NCBI RefSeq assembly: GCF_003149245.1 | Contig: NZ_QGDL01000015.1 | Coordinates: 1-64,000 of the forward strand | Direction of reading: 5' to 3' | DNA: 64,000 nucleotides | Source: Faecalicatena orotica | GTDB taxonomy: Bacteria > Bacillota > Clostridia > Lachnospirales > Lachnospiraceae | In this document: piece by piece, positions 35,074 to 44,374 of the stretch | Position numbering within the stretch: position 1 is the stretch's first letter | Layout: each line of letters starts with the position of its first letter | Program-made: the position numbers and the translations under genes | Notes under the pieces: generated by a model | Told to the model about the DNA's origin: nothing | Databases searched by the model: none | The model's input: the letters and a program-made list of their open reading frames with translations, nothing else

Positions 35074-36012
35074 ATGGGAAAAAGAAAAAGCGGCGCCTAT
35101 ATGGTGATCTGTATATTGTTTCTTAGTATGTTCATATCTGCATGTTCAAAAAAAACAGAAGTGAAAGCCGGTGATCCGTACATTTACTGTCTCAATTCAG
35201 ACAGGACAGGGCTTGTCAAGGCAGCCTATGAGAATACGGAGAAAGATCCGCTTAAGGCGGCACGGGCCATGCTGAAGGAATTGAAGAAGCCGACAGAAGA
35301 TATAGAAATTACAACCCCCATCCCGAAAGATGTCAAGGTACAGGAAAGCGAACTGGAGGGTCAGGTCCTGTATCTGGACTTTAACGGGAAATATCTGGAA
35401 ATGCCGCCGTTGGAGGAAAAACTGGTGCGTGCGGCGATTGTGCAGTCGATCGTGAGGATAGACGGGATCAGTGCCCTTTGGTTTACAATTGACGGAGAAG
35501 ACCTGCATAACGGGGATGGGACACTTGCCGGTTTCTTAAATGAAGATGATTTTGTCCAGAATACGGATTCTTCCCTGAGCTCCTACCAGACAGGGACACT
35601 GACTTTGTATTTTGCAAACGAGGCAGGGGACAGGCTGGTCGAACAGGAGCTGGATGTAAGATACAGCAGCAATATGTCCAAAGAAAAGCTGATCGTTGAG
35701 AAGTTGATGAAGGGGCCTAAGAAAAACACTGGAAAGCCTACATTGAATCCAAATGTGAGTGTGTTAGGAGTGACAATTAAGGATGGGATCTGTTATGTGA
35801 ATTTCGACGATGAATTCCTGACAGGCGGCGTAGACGTAAAACCGGAACTTACTATTTATTCTATTGTCAATTCCATCGTGGAAGGGACAACGGCAAGTAA
35901 AGTACAGATAACGATTAATGGAGAGAAAAATGTATCCTACATGGATACCGTAGATTTAACCCAGCCGCTCCAGAGGGATATGGAGTGGGTGGAGAAAACG
36001 GAGGAAGAATGA
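35074..36012 (+). CDS. GerMN-domain lipoprotein
   Basis: 312 aa. Lipobox FISAC (Cys24) marks a lipoprotein. Two GerMN domains can be traced, about residues 55-160 ('DPLKAARAMLKELKKP') and 190-300 ('SKEKLIVEKLMKGPKKN'). GerM-type proteins act in spore peptidoglycan or at the cell surface; pairing with a kinase/regulator just upstream (14-bp gap) resembles the YycFGHI/LpqB arrangement. AAGGAGGG precedes the start. Its stop overlaps comEC by 4 bp (ATGA). Confidence 0.85.
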   Translation: MGKRKSGAYMVICILFLSMFISACSKKTEVKAGDPYIYCLNSDRTGLVKAAYENTEKDPLKAARAMLKELKKPTEDIEITTPIPKDVKVQESELEGQVLYLDFNGKYLEMPPLEEKLVRAAIVQSIVRIDGISALWFTIDGEDLHNGDGTLAGFLNEDDFVQNTDSSLSSYQTGTLTLYFANEAGDRLVEQELDVRYSSNMSKEKLIVEKLMKGPKKNTGKPTLNPNVSVLGVTIKDGICYVNFDDEFLTGGVDVKPELTIYSIVNSIVEGTTASKVQITINGEKNVSYMDTVDLTQPLQRDMEWVEKTEEE

Positions 36013-38261
36013 TAAAACGGCCGCTTTGCGCTGCGGCTGTCCTCTTTCTTTGTATTCAGGCAGTTTTCACCGGCGGGCTTTTTCATGCACCAGATCAGAA
36101 GCCCGCCGCTTTTGAAAAAAATCTGGAATACAAAAGCGGGGTTGTCCTTACGGGCACCGTCTGCCGGAGAGAGGAAAAGCCGGATTATACAATATTATAT
36201 CTAAAGGACAATCGTGTCCTTATGAAAAAACGAATCTTTCAGGAATCTAAAATTCTTGTTTATATCGAAACAACAAATCATATTTCAATCGGAAACAAAA
36301 TCAAAGTAACGGGTCAGGCAGAAGCTTTTGAGGCCGCCAGAAATCCCGGGAATTTTAATCAGAAGTTTTATTACCAGAAACAGGGAATCCATGCATTTGT
36401 ATGGGCAGACACCGTGGAAGTACAAAATCAGCATATTTTTTTACTGAGAGAAAAGCTGGCAGTATTAAGGGCGGAATGGAAGAAAAAGCTGACAGAACAT
36501 CTGGGAGACTATTACGGAAACAGTATGAGTGCAATTCTTCTGGGTGACAAAAGTGAACTGGACAGCGAATTAAAGGACTTGTATCAAAAAAGTGGAATCG
36601 GGCATATTTTGGCCATATCGGGACTTCATATGTCATTCCTTGGTATCGGGTTATATAAAATACTAAGGAAAATCGGACTTAACTTCGCGGTGTCAGGCGG
36701 AATCGGAATTTGTTTTCTATTGGCATACACACTCATGATTGGATGCGGGGTTTCCAGTATCAGGGCGTTGGTCATGTTTATCGTCAGAATGGGGGCGGAC
36801 ATTACGGGGAGGGATTACGATATGCCTACCAGCCTTGCACTCGCGGCCGCGGTAATCGTTATATGGCAGCCCCTTTACCTTAAGGATGCGGGGTTTTTGC
36901 TATCCTTTGGTGCATTACTCGGGATCACGTCCGTGAATCCATGTCTTGAATCTTGTTTTCTTCAAAAAACAAAACAGAATGCTCTTGCGAAAAGTATCTG
37001 CGCAAGCCTGTCTATTAACTTAGTACTGCTTCCAGTCATGCTCTATTTTTATTTTGAATTTCCCCTATATTCTATTCTGTTAAATCTCCTTGTGATACCG
37101 CTGATGTCCCTTGTGCTTGGTGCAGGGGCAGCCGGCTCACTCATTTTAACTGTTCTTCCACAGGCAGGAGGGGGAATCCTTACGCTCTGTAAATGGATAC
37201 TCATGCTGTACGAAGAAGCGTGCCGGACCAGTCTGTCTCTGCCCATGAGCCGGATTGTGACGGGAAAGCCGGGAAAGGGCGGCATGGCCATCTATTACCT
37301 CATTCTGCTGATGTTTTGCATAGCTGTGTATCTTATAAGAAACCGCGGCAGAAAGCACGGGATAAAGCGAAAGGGCAGAAGCAAAGCCGTGATTGGATGC
37401 ATTACTATATTTGGTCTGTGTCTGGTATTATATGTGAATTGTACGATGAACTACGGCAGAAAGGGGGAACTACGTGTTACGATGGTTGACGTGGGACAGG
37501 GGGATGGCCTGTACATGAAGGGGCCGGACGGGATGAACTATTTTATAGACGGGGGCAGCAGTGATGTATCCTTGGTCGGGAAATACCGGATAGAGCCGTT
37601 CCTGAAATCGCAGGGGGTGCAGTCTTTGGACTATGTCTTTATCTCCCACGGGGATGCAGACCACATGAATGGAATCGGGGAAATGTTAGAACATCAGAAT
37701 TTGGGAATCTCCATCCGCTGCCTCGTCCTGCCGCCCGCCGAAGTGCAGGATGAGACACTCATGAAACTGGCGCAGAAGGCAGAACAGAACGGTACCCGTG
37801 TCGTTGTCATGGAAAGTGGAGAAACACTTGGGGAATCGGGGCTTAAGCTGGTCTGTAAGGGACCGCTGAAGGATTATCAGGGGGAACCGGGAAATGCTGC
37901 GTCCATGATACTGGAGGTTTCCTATGGTGCGTTCCATATGCTGTTTACTGGAGATGTGGAAGGCGAAGGGGAAAAACTGCTCGAGCAAAGCGGCACGCTG
38001 GAACAGTACACTGTACTGAAGGTGGCACACCACGGTTCAAAGAATTCTACTTCAGAAGAATTTCTAAGGCTCACAGCCCCCAAAATTGCATGGATATCGT
38101 CCGGACTGCATAACCGTTACGGGCATCCCCATGAAGAAACGATAAAGAAACTTCAGGGGATAGGCGGCCGGATATACGGGACACAGGAACAGGGTGCCGT
38201 GACACTGGTAACAGACGGGGACAGACTGGAAATTACGACTTATCTGAAACAGACAAAGTGA
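36009..38261 (+). CDS. comEC: ComEC/Rec2 DNA channel protein
   Basis: 750 aa, complete. N-terminal DUF4131-type region (about 25-170), a competence membrane domain with many spans (about 185-480, including 'KSGIGHILAISGLHMSFLGI'), and a C-terminal metallo-beta-lactamase-like domain with 'FISHGDADHMNGIGEM' and 'VAHHGSKNSTSEEF'. ComEC forms the pore that passes single-stranded DNA. Start ATG 36009 overlaps the lipoprotein stop; GGAGGAAG is upstream. Its 3' end overlaps the convergent regulator gene by 29 bp. Confidence 0.92.
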   Translation: MIKRPLCAAAVLFLCIQAVFTGGLFHAPDQKPAAFEKNLEYKSGVVLTGTVCRREEKPDYTILYLKDNRVLMKKRIFQESKILVYIETTNHISIGNKIKVTGQAEAFEAARNPGNFNQKFYYQKQGIHAFVWADTVEVQNQHIFLLREKLAVLRAEWKKKLTEHLGDYYGNSMSAILLGDKSELDSELKDLYQKSGIGHILAISGLHMSFLGIGLYKILRKIGLNFAVSGGIGICFLLAYTLMIGCGVSSIRALVMFIVRMGADITGRDYDMPTSLALAAAVIVIWQPLYLKDAGFLLSFGALLGITSVNPCLESCFLQKTKQNALAKSICASLSINLVLLPVMLYFYFEFPLYSILLNLLVIPLMSLVLGAGAAGSLILTVLPQAGGGILTLCKWILMLYEEACRTSLSLPMSRIVTGKPGKGGMAIYYLILLMFCIAVYLIRNRGRKHGIKRKGRSKAVIGCITIFGLCLVLYVNCTMNYGRKGELRVTMVDVGQGDGLYMKGPDGMNYFIDGGSSDVSLVGKYRIEPFLKSQGVQSLDYVFISHGDADHMNGIGEMLEHQNLGISIRCLVLPPAEVQDETLMKLAQKAEQNGTRVVVMESGETLGESGLKLVCKGPLKDYQGEPGNAASMILEVSYGAFHMLFTGDVEGEGEKLLEQSGTLEQYTVLKVAHHGSKNSTSEEFLRLTAPKIAWISSGLHNRYGHPHEETIKKLQGIGGRIYGTQEQGAVTLVTDGDRLEITTYLKQTK

Positions 38262-38922
38262 CCTTGTATCCGAGTCCTCGCACCGTAACAATCTGAAATT
38301 CCTTCCAGCTGTCGAATTTATTCCGGAGGCGGCTGATATGTGTCTTGATTGTATTTTCATCACTGTCAGTCTCGTAGCCCCAGATATCCTCCAGCAGCTG
38401 GTTTTTCGTAAATATCACATCAGGATAAGAAAGGAGTTTGAACAGGAGGTCAAACTCCTTTCTTGGAAGTTCGATGGAATCGGCAGTGTCAGCACGCGAC
38501 ACTGTGTAATTCGAGGAATCCGCAGTCACGGCTCCGATTATGATTCTTTTGTCTGCATGAATCTTTGCACGCCGAAGAAGCGCCTCGATACGCCAGAGGA
38601 GTTCTTCATGGTTCACAGGCTTTGTCATATAATCGTCCGTGCCAGTGGAAAAGCCCAGCCGCTTGTCTTCGAAGGCATCTTTGGCCGTGAGCATGATTAC
38701 CGGGACATCCTGGTGATAACTGCGCAGTGTCCGTACAAGCTCATAGCCATCCATGTTAGGCATCATTATATCTGCCACAATAAGATCCACATGCTGTTTA
38801 TAAAAAAGATCCAGAGCCTCCTCCCCGTCGCAGGCAGTGAGGACGGTATAATAGGGCTTAAGCCGGGCAGCAGTGAGAAGCCGTGTATTTTTATCATCTT
38901 CAACAATTAAAACAGTAGCCAT
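38233..38922 (-). CDS. OmpR-family response regulator
   Basis: 229 aa. Receiver domain with 'LIVEDDK' and Asp51 in 'IVADIMMPNMDGYEL'; winged-helix domain with 'NTIKTHISRLRNKF'. Start 38922 has AAAGGAGC upstream; an upstream ATG in frame at 38964 is less supported. It follows its kinase (38951-39991) on the minus strand, 28 bp apart. Its last 29 bp overlap the end of comEC. Likely binding sites are the direct repeats at 40248-40299. Confidence 0.9.
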   Translation of the reverse strand: MATVLIVEDDKNTRLLTAARLKPYYTVLTACDGEEALDLFYKQHVDLIVADIMMPNMDGYELVRTLRSYHQDVPVIMLTAKDAFEDKRLGFSTGTDDYMTKPVNHEELLWRIEALLRRAKIHADKRIIIGAVTADSSNYTVSRADTADSIELPRKEFDLLFKLLSYPDVIFTKNQLLEDIWGYETDSDENTIKTHISRLRNKFDSWKEFQIVTVRGLGYKVTLSVSDKS

Positions 38923-38950
38923 AGTAAGCTCCTTTCCGTTAAAGCCATGT

Positions 38951-39991
38951 TTATCGTGACACATTAGTGGGGAGGATTACAGTAAATGTACTCCCTTCCC
39001 CCGGCGTACTGGCAACCTGAATCTCCCCGCCGCACAATTCCACAATCCGGTGCGCGATGGAGAGTCCCAGACCCAGCCCCTTTGTGGCGTGCGAAGCATC
39101 GGCCTGATAATATTTATTAAAAATACGGGATGTCTCCTCTTTTGTCATGCCTTTCCCATTATCTGCGACAGAGACATATATCTTTCCGCCGGATTCCTTC
39201 AAGTTGACTGTAATCCTGCCGTGTCCGGGGGTGAATTTGATGGCATTGCTGATCAGGTTCAGCCAGATATGTGACATGAGGGCGGGATTTCCCAGATAAG
39301 AGACAGGGTTTAAATCGGTATCTATCTCTATTAATTTTGCGCCCCAGTCTTTGGAAAGCAGGATTAAGTTCTGCCGGATCTGCTCATCAAGGGCATACCA
39401 TTCCTGATCGATGATATTCTGCTGGCTGTCCAGCCGGGACATCATCAGCGTTTCCTCGGCAAGTTTTGAAAGGCGTGAAGATTCTTCGGCGATGATGGTC
39501 AGATACTGTCTGCGCTCCTCTTCTGTGACTTCTGTCTCCAGAAGCAGATTGGCGAATCCATTGATCGAGGTAATCGGGGTCTTGAATTCATGCGAAAAAT
39601 CATTGATAAAATCATTGCGCAGTGTATGGACACTTTTCAATTCAGCCGTCATTTTGTTGAAGTTCTCAGCCACATCAGGCATAGGCGCCGCTTTTTTTAC
39701 ATCAAGTGTAACATCATAATTTCCCCCTGCAACCTGATTGATCGCATTTGCAAGAGTGTTAACCTTGCGGTTCAGATGGCGTGAAAGGAAAAACGTGTAC
39801 AGTTCCATAAGGAGGGCCATAGGGATAATCATGCCAAGCCCAACCACGGGACGATAGTCAGTATTGTTGTAGTTCACAAAATATTCGACCAGCTCGTATG
39901 CCATAACAGACAGAAAGGCGGGGGCGATCGCGATAATTGCAAAATAATTAGGCAGTTTACTGGCATCATCCAGCCTTTTATTTCTTTTCAA
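38951..39991 (-). CDS. Sensor histidine kinase
   Basis: 346 aa. Two membrane spans (about 15-36 and 50-70) with almost no external loop, a HAMP-like linker, HisKA with His134 in 'DFSHEFKTPI', and an HATPase with 'NAIKFTPGHG', 'DNGKGMTKEE' and 'GLGLGLSI'. The short loop suggests sensing within or at the membrane, or by partner proteins. AGGAGGTAAAG precedes the ATG. It is downstream of the truncated dehydrogenase and upstream of its regulator. Confidence 0.9.
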   Translation of the reverse strand: MKRNKRLDDASKLPNYFAIIAIAPAFLSVMAYELVEYFVNYNNTDYRPVVGLGMIIPMALLMELYTFFLSRHLNRKVNTLANAINQVAGGNYDVTLDVKKAAPMPDVAENFNKMTAELKSVHTLRNDFINDFSHEFKTPITSINGFANLLLETEVTEEERRQYLTIIAEESSRLSKLAEETLMMSRLDSQQNIIDQEWYALDEQIRQNLILLSKDWGAKLIEIDTDLNPVSYLGNPALMSHIWLNLISNAIKFTPGHGRITVNLKESGGKIYVSVADNGKGMTKEETSRIFNKYYQADASHATKGLGLGLSIAHRIVELCGGEIQVASTPGEGSTFTVILPTNVSR

Positions 39992-40020
39992 ATTCTTTAC
40001 CTCCTGTGTTTGGCATTGTC

Positions 40021-40197
40021 TTAACGTGTATTATAACGAATCGGAAGACAGGGCGCAACTCTAAATACTTTTACAGCAGATTCTAATTTCTGCACGGTCC
40101 TTCCACAGATAATAATATAGTGGGTAGAGGCCATAATCCGGGCGGTTTCCAGACCCATCCCACTTCCGCCCCCGGTAATAACACATATGTTTTTCAT
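40021..40197 (-). pseudogene. Truncated short-chain dehydrogenase, N-terminal remnant
   Basis: 58-aa frame from ATG 40197 with AGGAGG upstream. It starts MKNICVITGGGSGMGLETAR, the glycine-rich NAD(P)-binding motif of short-chain dehydrogenases, but stops after one Rossmann half; normal members are about 250 aa and need a downstream Y-x-x-x-K site. The residues after 'CGRTVQKL' no longer look like the family. It is followed after 29 bp by the kinase gene. Probably the leftover of a deletion, or a small leader gene kept for coupling. Confidence 0.6.
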
Positions 40198-40247
40198 GAT
40201 AATCCTCCTGTTTTTTTATATTGTGGGTACTACTTTAATGACACAAG

Positions 40248-40299
40248 GTAAACTGAATGTAAACAGAAAAATATTTCTTCCGGTTTACGTTCAGTTTAC
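40248..40299. promoter_or_regulatory. Operator-like inverted pair of direct repeats
   Basis: GTAAACTGAATGTAAAC (40248-40264) and its inverse GTTTACGTTCAGTTTAC (40283-40299) are 18 bp apart. Inside each half GTAAAC recurs with an 11-bp period, the layout of OmpR/PhoB-type regulator boxes. A TATTAT-like -10 follows near 40307. It sits between the kinase/regulator unit and the divergent epimerase gene. Confidence 0.6.
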
Positions 40300-40410
40300 A
40301 TTCTCTTATTATGATGGCATCGTTGAAAGAACGGCAGGCGGGAAAGACTTTTTCCGTCATGCTGTTTCCTTAAGAATAGTAAAAAATCAAAATAAAAGGA
40401 GAACAATGAA

Positions 40411-41442
40411 ATGAAAAACAGAATGTATTTAGTAACCGGGGCAGCAGGATTATTAGGAAGCAATATTACTAAACAGCTGATCGAAGCAGGTGAAGAGGTA
40501 AGAGCACTGGTACTGGAAGGCGACCCCGCGGTGAAACACGTGCCGAATCAGGCGGAGGTCATGTTTGGTGATATCACGGATAATGTATCATTGGAAAGAT
40601 TTTTTACGACTGAAAACAGGGAAGTCATTGTCATCCATTGTGCCAGTATCGTGACGGTAGTGGATGAATACAGTAAGAAAGTATATGATGTGAATGTAAA
40701 TGGGACAAGGAACGTCATAGAGATGTGCAGAAAACACCAGGTAAAAAAGCTGGTCTATATCAGTTCGACAAGTGCAATACCGGAATTGCCGGGAAATCAG
40801 ATCATCCGGGAGACAGATCATTTCTCACCGGAAGGAATCATCGGATTTTACGGGCAGACAAAGGCAGAAGCGACGCAGATTGTTCTGGATGCTGTCAGAC
40901 AATATCAGTTGGATGCGTCCATTGTATTTCCGACCGGAATCTGCGGGCCGAATGATTTTGCAAACGGTCCGGTGAGTTCCTTTATTAAAGACTATGTGGA
41001 TGGAAAAATGCCAGCGGGCATCGAAGGGTACTTTAATGCCGTAGATGTACGTGACCTTGCAAAGGGCTGCATCTCCTGTGCAGAAAAGGGCCGCATGGGA
41101 GAAGGATACATTATGGGGAACCAACTCGTGACGATGCGGGAGATGTTTGACCTGCTTTCCGACATCAGCGGGTGTAAAAATGTGAAATTGATTCTGCCAA
41201 TCGGTATCGGCAGGATGATGGGAAAATTGTGCGACCTGATGGGAAAAATCACCGGGAAACCGGGGCGCATGACTTCATTCGCCGTGTATAATCTCGCCAG
41301 AAACAATAACTTCTCCTATGAAAAAGCGGCAAAGGAGCTGGGGTACAGGGTACGCCCCTTTGCGGACACCATCCGGGATGAGATGGTGTGGATGAGGGAT
41401 GAAAAAATGATTTCGTGGGAGGGGGAGTTGATACGGATATAA
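40411..41442 (+). CDS. NAD-dependent epimerase/dehydratase family protein
   Basis: 343 aa. Extended short-chain dehydrogenase fold: 'YLVTGAAGLLGSNITKQLIE' cofactor loop, 'IHCASIV', catalytic Tyr-x-x-x-Lys in 'FYGQTKAEATQIV', then 'VFPTGICGPNDFANGPVSSF'. Substrate unknown (sugar nucleotide or dihydroflavonol-type). AAAGGAGA precedes the start. It is divergent from a truncated dehydrogenase and a two-component system, and the operator-like repeats lie between. Confidence 0.85.
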   Translation: MKNRMYLVTGAAGLLGSNITKQLIEAGEEVRALVLEGDPAVKHVPNQAEVMFGDITDNVSLERFFTTENREVIVIHCASIVTVVDEYSKKVYDVNVNGTRNVIEMCRKHQVKKLVYISSTSAIPELPGNQIIRETDHFSPEGIIGFYGQTKAEATQIVLDAVRQYQLDASIVFPTGICGPNDFANGPVSSFIKDYVDGKMPAGIEGYFNAVDVRDLAKGCISCAEKGRMGEGYIMGNQLVTMREMFDLLSDISGCKNVKLILPIGIGRMMGKLCDLMGKITGKPGRMTSFAVYNLARNNNFSYEKAAKELGYRVRPFADTIRDEMVWMRDEKMISWEGELIRI

Positions 41443-41512
41443 AGGTATAGACTGCTAAATCATTCTTTTTTATGCAGGACACGATGAATTTCATTATCTG
41501 TAGTGAAATATT

Positions 41513-41541
41513 TTGCAAAATAGAGAACTTTCCTATATAAT
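41513..41541 (+). promoter_or_regulatory. Promoter immediately in front of holA
   Basis: TTGCAA at 41513-41518, a 17-bp spacer and TATAAT at 41536-41541. The holA ATG is at 41551, so transcription would start within about 3 nt of the start codon. Confidence 0.65.
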
Positions 41542-41550
41542 AGATACGTT

Positions 41551-42537
41551 ATGAAGAGTTTGAATGAAGATTTAAAAACGGGACAATTTAAGCAGGTATA
41601 TCTTCTCTACGGGGAAGAGAATTATCTGAAGAAGCAGTACAAAGACCGGTTTACGAAGGCGATGCTTCCGGACGGGGATACGATGAATTACGCTTACTAT
41701 GAAGGGAAGGGCGTAGATGTCCGGGAGGTCATTGATCTGGCGGAGACTCTGCCTTTTTTTGCCGAGCGCCGTTTGATTGTATTCGAGAACACCGGTTTCT
41801 TTAAGAATGCGGGGGCGGACCTGGCGGATTATATCAAGGAGATGCCGGATACAACGTATTTCATTTTTATCGAAAATGAAGTGGACAAGCGGAGTAAGCT
41901 TTTTAAGGCTGTGAAGGCGAAAGGGCATATTGTGGAACTGCCGTTTCAGGATGAGGTGACGCTGAAAAAGTGGATACTCGGCCAGGTACGCAAGGAAAAC
42001 AAGCAGATATCCGAATCTACAGTCACGTACCTCCTGAATAAGATCGGTACGGACATGGAGAACATACAGAAGGAACTGGAGAAACTGTTCTGTTATACAC
42101 TGGAGAAAGACAGTATTGCGGCGGAGGATGTGGATGCAGTATGTGTCACACAGATATCCAACCACATCTTTGACATGGTCAATGCAGTTGCGGAGAAGAA
42201 GCAGGAACATGCGTTGGAGCTGTACTATGAACTTCTGGCCCTGAAGGAGCCGCCGATGCGGATTCTTTATCTGATGACAAGGCAGTACCGGATTCTCCAT
42301 CAGGTCAGGGACCTTCTGAAAAAGGGGTACGGAAGGAAAGAAATCGCTTCCAAAGCAGGACTGCACCCGTTTGCCGCCGGAAAGTACATGGATCAGGCGA
42401 AGCACTTTGGCTCCAGTGAACTAAGGGCGATCATGGAGGACAGTGCGGACATCGAGGAACGGGTGAAGACAGGAAGACTGACGGATGTCATGGCGGTTGA
42501 ATTATTCATTGTGAAGTATTCATCCGTATCTAAGTAA
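41551..42537 (+). CDS. holA: DNA polymerase III subunit delta
   Basis: 328 aa. '[20 protein letters not shown]' at the start and '[12 protein letters not shown]', '[19 protein letters not shown]' match the clamp-loader delta subunit (YqeN type), which opens the sliding clamp. No ribosome site precedes the ATG and the promoter lies 9 bp upstream, so a leaderless message is likely. In Bacillus, comEC is next to this gene; here a two-component system and epimerase are inserted between. rpsT, usually after holA, is absent before lepA. Confidence 0.9.
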   Translation: MKSLNEDLKTGQFKQVYLLYGEENYLKKQYKDRFTKAMLPDGDTMNYAYYEGKGVDVREVIDLAETLPFFAERRLIVFENTGFFKNAGADLADYIKEMPDTTYFIFIENEVDKRSKLFKAVKAKGHIVELPFQDEVTLKKWILGQVRKENKQISESTVTYLLNKIGTDMENIQKELEKLFCYTLEKDSIAAEDVDAVCVTQISNHIFDMVNAVAEKKQEHALELYYELLALKEPPMRILYLMTRQYRILHQVRDLLKKGYGRKEIASKAGLHPFAAGKYMDQAKHFGSSELRAIMEDSADIEERVKTGRLTDVMAVELFIVKYSSVSK

Positions 42538-42559
42538 TAGGATTGGAGGAAATGTAAAA

Positions 42560-44374
42560 GTGTCAGGAATAGATCAAAGTAAAATACGGAATTTTTGTAT
42601 TATTGCCCATATAGACCACGGAAAATCAACTCTCGCAGACAGGATCATCGAGAAGACCGGGCTTTTGACGAGCAGGGAGATGCAGTCACAGGTGCTGGAT
42701 AATATGGATCTGGAGAGAGAACGCGGAATTACAATCAAGGCACAGGCCGTAAGGACCGTGTATAAGGCAAAGGACGGGGAGGAGTATATCTTCAACCTGA
42801 TTGACACCCCCGGGCATGTGGATTTTAACTATGAGGTGTCCCGAAGCCTTGCCGCATGTGACGGTGCGATCCTTGTTGTGGACGCGGCACAGGGAGTGGA
42901 GGCGCAGACATTAGCGAATGTATACCTTGCGCTCGACCATGATCTGGACGTGATGCCGGTTATCAATAAAATCGACCTGCCGAGCGCGGATGCGGGCAGG
43001 GTAAAGGAAGAGATCGAGGATGTGATCGGCATTGAGGCCGATGATGCCCCCTTAATTTCTGCAAAAACGGGATTGAATGTGGATGACGTACTGGAACAGA
43101 TTGTAGAAAAGATTCCCGCCCCGGGAGGGGACCCTTCTGCACCTCTGCAGGCGCTGATTTTTGATTCTCTGTATGATTCCTATAAAGGTGTCATTGTCTT
43201 TTGCAGAATCAAGGAGGGGAGCGTTAAGAAGGGCACACCGCTTCTCATGATGGCGACAGGGGCTACGGCGGATGTCGTGGAAGTCGGATATTTCGGCGCC
43301 GGCCAGTTTATCCCATGCGAGGAGCTGAGTGCCGGAATGGTTGGTTATATTACGGCCAGCCTGAAAAACGTGAAAGATACCCGTGTGGGTGATACAGTGA
43401 CAAACGCACAGCGCCCGTGTGCGGAACCGCTGCCCGGATATAAGAAGGTAAATCCGATGGTATACTGCGGCATGTACCCTGCTGACGGGGCAAAATATCC
43501 GGACCTGCGTGATGCTCTGGAAAAACTCCAGCTCAATGATGCGGCGCTTCAGTTCGAAGCAGAGACATCTGTAGCACTCGGATTCGGTTTCCGCTGCGGA
43601 TTCTTAGGACTGCTCCACCTCGAGATCATTCAGGAGCGTTTGGAGCGGGAGTACAATCTGGACCTTGTCACGACGGCGCCGAGTGTTATCTATAAGGTGC
43701 ACAAGACAAACGGGGATATCATTGAACTGACGAACCCGACGAATCTTCCGGACCCGGCAGAGATCGAGTTTATGGAGGAGCCGATCGTGAAGGCGGAGAT
43801 CATGGTGACATCCGAATTTATCGGGGCTATCATGGACCTGTGTCAGGAGCGCCGCGGGGAGTATCAGGGTATGGAATATATCGAGGAGAACCGTGCCGTA
43901 CTGAATTACCATCTGCCGCTCAACGAGATCATTTACGATTTCTTCGATGCACTGAAATCAAGGTCACGGGGATATGCATCCTTTGATTATGAGATGCTTG
44001 GATATGTACAGTCAGAACTTGTGAAGCTGGATATCCTTATTAATAAAGAAGAAGTGGATGCACTTTCCTTCATCGTACACAGCGGTACTGCATATGAGCG
44101 GGGAAGGAAGATGTGTGAGAAACTGAAAGAGGAGATCCCGCGCCAGCTATTTGAGATTCCGATTCAGGCAGCCGTCGGCAGTAAGATCATTGCACGCGAA
44201 ACGGTGAAAGCGATGCGAAAGGATGTACTTGCGAAGTGCTACGGCGGTGATATTTCGCGTAAGAAAAAGCTTCTGGAAAAGCAGAAGGAAGGAAAGAAGC
44301 GTATGCGTCAGGTAGGTAACGTGGAGATTCCGCAGAAAGCCTTCATGAGCGTACTGAAGCTGGACGATAAATAA
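42560..44374 (+). CDS. lepA: Elongation factor 4 (back-translocating GTPase)
   Basis: 604 aa. GTPase motifs '[14 protein letters not shown]', 'DTPGHVDF' and 'NKIDLP' are intact; the C-terminal LepA-specific domain with '[20 protein letters not shown]' is complete. It acts on ribosomes under stress. Start is GTG at 42560 with GGAGGA upstream. Its stop overlaps the hemW start by one base (TAATG), so translation is coupled. Confidence 0.96.
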   Translation: MSGIDQSKIRNFCIIAHIDHGKSTLADRIIEKTGLLTSREMQSQVLDNMDLERERGITIKAQAVRTVYKAKDGEEYIFNLIDTPGHVDFNYEVSRSLAACDGAILVVDAAQGVEAQTLANVYLALDHDLDVMPVINKIDLPSADAGRVKEEIEDVIGIEADDAPLISAKTGLNVDDVLEQIVEKIPAPGGDPSAPLQALIFDSLYDSYKGVIVFCRIKEGSVKKGTPLLMMATGATADVVEVGYFGAGQFIPCEELSAGMVGYITASLKNVKDTRVGDTVTNAQRPCAEPLPGYKKVNPMVYCGMYPADGAKYPDLRDALEKLQLNDAALQFEAETSVALGFGFRCGFLGLLHLEIIQERLEREYNLDLVTTAPSVIYKVHKTNGDIIELTNPTNLPDPAEIEFMEEPIVKAEIMVTSEFIGAIMDLCQERRGEYQGMEYIEENRAVLNYHLPLNEIIYDFFDALKSRSRGYASFDYEMLGYVQSELVKLDILINKEEVDALSFIVHSGTAYERGRKMCEKLKEEIPRQLFEIPIQAAVGSKIIARETVKAMRKDVLAKCYGGDISRKKKLLEKQKEGKKRMRQVGNVEIPQKAFMSVLKLDDK

